A stretch of DNA of 7,883 nucleotides from Planctomycetota bacterium (GTDB lineage Bacteria; Planctomycetota; Phycisphaerae; WQYP01). Under the pieces are notes generated by a model, which worked only from the letters and a program-made list of their open reading frames with translations, did no database searches and was not told where the DNA came from. Within the stretch, counting starts at the first letter, position 1, and each line of letters begins with the position of its first letter. The position numbers and the translations under genes are program-made. Of the stretch, positions 5,605 to 7,883 are shown one piece after another. The stretch is taken from NCBI GenBank assembly GCA_021828925.1, contig JAJZCT010000137.1:1-7883 (forward strand), written 5' to 3'.

Positions 5605-7089
5605 TTAAAAGGGTGCCTCGCGGTGAGGCATCGGGTCTACAGTCCACGCCATCCGATCACAGAGGCGTTTAAGCAGTTGAGCCTGGACGACTGAGTGCTC
5701 CGGGGCGTCCCATAGATTTCGCACCTCATCGGGATCCTGTGCCAGATCATATAGTTCTCCGCCGGCGAAGCCATGCGTGACTACGATCTTATGTCGGTTT
5801 GTGCGAAGCATCGTTCCATAGGCCTTGGGGTTTGTGTGCCAAGGCATCGCATTATAATATTCGCAGTACACGTCGTCGTGATGCGCGGCCTCATAACGTG
5901 AATCGGTGAGCATCGGCCACATGGATTTTCCCTGGATCGCAGGGGATGGAGGCAGATGCGCAGCGTCAAGCAGCGTGGGTGCCAAGTCCACCAGTTCGAT
6001 GAGTGATTGAATGCGGCGTCCGCCGCCGATCCCGCCCGGCCATGAAACGATCAATGGGACATGTATGGCCGGTTCATAAAAATATGGTCCCTTGAGGTAT
6101 ATTCCGTGGTCACCGAGCATTTCGCCATGGTCAGACATAAAAATGACGATGGTATTTTCGGTTTGTCCGGTCCTGTCCAAGGCGTCAAGAATAACGCCAA
6201 CCTGGTCGTCGATGAAATCACACATGGCCCAGTAAGCTGCGCGCACCAAGCGGTGATCTTTGTCTGTCATCTGATCGAAGGGTAATCCAGCAGCTCCACC
6301 GTATGCACCTTGATGATCCTTGAGTTGAAAGGGCGATTTGCTCTCTAACTCGCCCCTGGTGTAAGTGGGCAGCGGAATATCGTCCAGTTTGTGAACATAG
6401 CGTTCCAGATATTCTGGCGGAGGGTCGAAGGGGTGATGTGGATCAAAGAAATTAACAGAGAACAGCCATGGGCGATGAAAGCCAGCATATGCTTCGACGA
6501 AGTCGGCTGCTTTTCGAGCGCACCATCTCGTATGGTGATGCTCAGCCGGCATACCGCGATCCACGTAAGTTGATTCCGGGTGAGGCTGTTTTTTGTAGCT
6601 GAGATTGTGCTGGCGCAACCACTGAGTGTATTCATTGGCCGGCCAGTCCGGGTCAGGGTGGTGGGACCAGTGAAATTCGGTATATCCGTCATCGATGCGG
6701 CGTTCCATCACCGGCGCGGCCGATGGATGGCATGCGGAGATGTGCAATTTGCCAGAGAGGCCGCAGGCATAGCCGTTATCCGCAAGGAGACGGGTGATCA
6801 AGGTTTCCTGCGCGGCTATAGACTGGCCGTTTTGTCGGCATCCCGTGGTTCGGGGGTAACGCCCGGTTAAAAAACTCGCGCGACTTGGAGTGCACACGGG
6901 GCTCTGGCAATACGCACTCTCGAAGAGCACTCCACGGGCGGCCAGCCGGTCAAGGTTTGGTGTTTTGACCGCCTTGTTGCCGTAACAGCCTAGGGTGTCC
7001 CATCGCTGCTGATCCGTGCAAATCCAAAGAATATTGGGCGATTGGTTGCTTTTCACTGTGTTTTTTTTCCTGTTTCCAGCGGGACCCAT
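5605..7089 (-). CDS. Type I formylglycine sulfatase, no signal peptide
   Basis: A 494-residue S1-family sulfatase that hydrolyses a sulfate ester. The signature C66-T-P-S-R70 followed by ASFLTGR (71-77) is the CxPSR form, in which C66 must be converted to formylglycine by a maturase. Other expected active-site residues are visible: D26 in ICTDQQR, K114 and H116 in GKLH, H218-H219 in FDPHHPF, D320-H321 in SDHGE, and K333 in LKGP. The usual C-terminal lobe (GELYDLAQDPDEVRNL, 444-459) is present, so the protein looks complete. The N-terminus (MGPAGNRKKNTVKSNQ) is hydrophilic with no export signal, suggesting cytoplasmic action on imported oligosaccharides. The start is well supported: GAGG (7100-7097), inside the end of the GH2 gene, lies 7 bases upstream, and the two genes are 4 bases apart, implying coupled translation. 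Substrate unknown. Confidence 0.93.
   Translation of the reverse strand: MGPAGNRKKNTVKSNQSPNILWICTDQQRWDTLGCYGNKAVKTPNLDRLAARGVLFESAYCQSPVCTPSRASFLTGRYPRTTGCRQNGQSIAAQETLITRLLADNGYACGLSGKLHISACHPSAAPVMERRIDDGYTEFHWSHHPDPDWPANEYTQWLRQHNLSYKKQPHPESTYVDRGMPAEHHHTRWCARKAADFVEAYAGFHRPWLFSVNFFDPHHPFDPPPEYLERYVHKLDDIPLPTYTRGELESKSPFQLKDHQGAYGGAAGLPFDQMTDKDHRLVRAAYWAMCDFIDDQVGVILDALDRTGQTENTIVIFMSDHGEMLGDHGIYLKGPYFYEPAIHVPLIVSWPGGIGGGRRIQSLIELVDLAPTLLDAAHLPPSPAIQGKSMWPMLTDSRYEAAHHDDVYCEYYNAMPWHTNPKAYGTMLRTNRHKIVVTHGFAGGELYDLAQDPDEVRNLWDAPEHSVVQAQLLKRLCDRMAWTVDPMPHREAPF
5607..5630 (-). terminator. Terminator-like hairpin inside the sulfatase 3' end
   Basis: On the minus strand TGCCTC (5630-5625), a 5-base loop ACCGC and GAGGCA (5619-5614) form a 6-base stem, followed by CCC and TTTT (5610-5607). 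The stem encodes the final residues and the T tract supplies the first T of the TAA stop codon. The stem is short and three C's separate it from the T run, so it would be a modest terminator at best. Confidence 0.35.
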
Positions 7090-7093
7090 GGGC

Positions 7094-7883
7094 TTACCTC
7101 AGCAGTTCGGCGGCAGAAGCAATGACCGCCAGGTTGGCATCGCGGACCCGCGACTTGTCAGCTTTGAATACCCTGCGGTCATAGGTGTACAGCCCGTTGA
7201 CCTGATGCTCAACGTCAGCAAACAGATTATAGTTTGCCCCACTGAGGCCGGATTTGAGGGCAAATTCCCGGATCTGTCGCATAGCCGCCACATAGTCCCG
7301 GGTGAGAGCCTCGGCACCAGAGACTTTCAAACGCGGGTGAGAGTGTTTCGGGTCCCAGGTGTGATCAGGCACGCTATAGCCATAGGCACCGAATTCTCCG
7401 ATGATCGCGGCTTCATGCCCTTTGGGTAACGGTGGAGGACCGGCCGACACTCCCCGCAAGTTATGACGATCAATCACATCTCCGCTCCCCAATCCGCATC
7501 CGCAGACATTGAATCCGCTCATCTGATCGACCAGGCGGCTGGGATCCCATTTCTTTACGAGGTTGGCGATATAAGACGTGTCGAACTCTCCCCAGCCCTC
7601 GTTGAATGGGATCCACATCACGATGGACGGATGATTGTGCTGCTGGGTGATGATCCTGCGCAACTCGATTTCGTATTCACGGTGCTTGGGCGATCCCGGG
7701 TAGGGCACCGGTTTATTGGCGGTCAACCGTTGGTGGCCTAGTGCCGTAGCCGGCATGTCCTGCCAAACAAGCAGGCCGAGTCTGTCGGCATGGTAGTACC
7801 AACGGTCGGGTTCAATTTTCTGGTGCTTGCGTACTGTGTTAAATCCGAGCTGTTTTGCCTGCTGAAGATCAAACTTCAGACCT
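7094..7883 (-). CDS. GH2-family glycoside hydrolase, C-terminal part (N-terminus outside window)
   Basis: The frame stays open to the right edge, so the Met codon at 7756 is internal. The visible 262 residues are the catalytic TIM-barrel end of a GH2 enzyme (beta-galactosidase/beta-glucuronidase/beta-mannosidase superfamily), which hydrolyses terminal beta-linked sugars with retention. Landmarks: DLQQAKQLGFNTVRKHQKIE (7877-7818), RWYYHADRLGLLVWQDMP, the acid/base Glu in WIPFNEGWGEFDT (codon 7600-7598), GDVIDRHNL, and the nucleophile Glu in IIGEFGAYGY (codon 7396-7394). The C-terminus is short after the barrel (ending NLAVIASAAELLR), so there is no extra domain at this end. The TAA (7096-7094) lies 4 bases before the sulfatase ATG, so the two genes form an operon with this one first. 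Whether it is secreted cannot be seen, and the substrate cannot be fixed from this part. Confidence 0.92.
   Translation of the reverse strand, partial: GLKFDLQQAKQLGFNTVRKHQKIEPDRWYYHADRLGLLVWQDMPATALGHQRLTANKPVPYPGSPKHREYEIELRRIITQQHNHPSIVMWIPFNEGWGEFDTSYIANLVKKWDPSRLVDQMSGFNVCGCGLGSGDVIDRHNLRGVSAGPPPLPKGHEAAIIGEFGAYGYSVPDHTWDPKHSHPRLKVSGAEALTRDYVAAMRQIREFALKSGLSGANYNLFADVEHQVNGLYTYDRRVFKADKSRVRDANLAVIASAAELLR
7097..7100 (-). promoter_or_regulatory. Ribosome binding site of the sulfatase, inside the GH2 gene
   Basis: GAGG in the last codons of the GH2 gene (CTG CTG AGG TAA) sits 7 bases before the sulfatase ATG. It fixes the sulfatase start and makes re-initiation by ribosomes finishing the GH2 gene likely. 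Confidence 0.6.

Noticed and set aside
5194..5672. Open frames in the convergent gap (plus 110 codons, minus 123 codons)
   Set aside because: Arg/Gly/Ser/Cys-rich composition, overlap with the ends of two well-supported genes, and no family resemblance.
7094..7756. Treating the GH2 gene as starting at the Met codon at 7756
   Set aside because: The same frame continues upstream to the window edge with typical GH2 sequence (NTVRKHQKIE, WYYHADRLGLLVWQD), so this Met is internal.

Overview
The window reads like a carbohydrate-degradation island from a free-living, moderately GC-rich Gram-negative bacterium. The best guess is the Planctomycetota/Verrucomicrobiota (PVC) group. This is inference from three things: a DUF1680 arabinofuranosidase with a discoidin-like tail, a formylglycine sulfatase next to a GH2 enzyme, and intergenic repeats of the 'TTTTCACCACGAAGACA' kind that I associate with such genomes. 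No rRNA, tRNA, CRISPR array, transposase or phage gene was seen.

Layout from left to right. (1) 1-148: an open frame entering from the left edge, possibly the last 48 codons of a plus-strand protein. (2) 149-893: a 745-base gene-free stretch with a duplicated 55-base repeat, a 7-base tandem repeat and several hairpins. (3) 894-3437, minus: a secreted GH127-type (DUF1680) beta-L-arabinofuranosidase with its cysteine/zinc active-site residues and a C-terminal F5/8-type C-like domain. (4) 3438-3965: the divergent control region. It holds two coding-looking remnants, then a compact leader with an inverted repeat, a five-codon ORF with a strong ribosome binding site, a second long inverted repeat ending in T4, and a sigma70-like promoter. 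(5) 3966-5315, plus: a sugar-porter (XylE/GalP/GLUT type) MFS transporter with a TTG start. (6) 5316-5604: a convergent gap without a gene. (7) 5605-7089, minus: a type I formylglycine sulfatase without a signal peptide. (8) 7094-7883, minus: the C-terminal 262 residues of a GH2 glycoside hydrolase that continues past the right edge. It lies 4 bases upstream of the sulfatase, whose ribosome binding site sits in its last codons.

How the genes may work together (inference): the exported GH127 enzyme releases L-arabinofuranose, or a related sugar, from a plant or algal glycan. The GH2 hydrolase and the sulfatase remove other sugars and sulfate esters, and the MFS porter imports a released monosaccharide. 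There is no SusC/SusD pair, ABC importer or recognisable regulator here, so the locus is either a minimal utilisation cluster or part of a larger one. The least ordinary part is the leader upstream of the transporter (about 3800-3965), where a possible operator, a mini-ORF and two overlapping inverted repeats are packed together.
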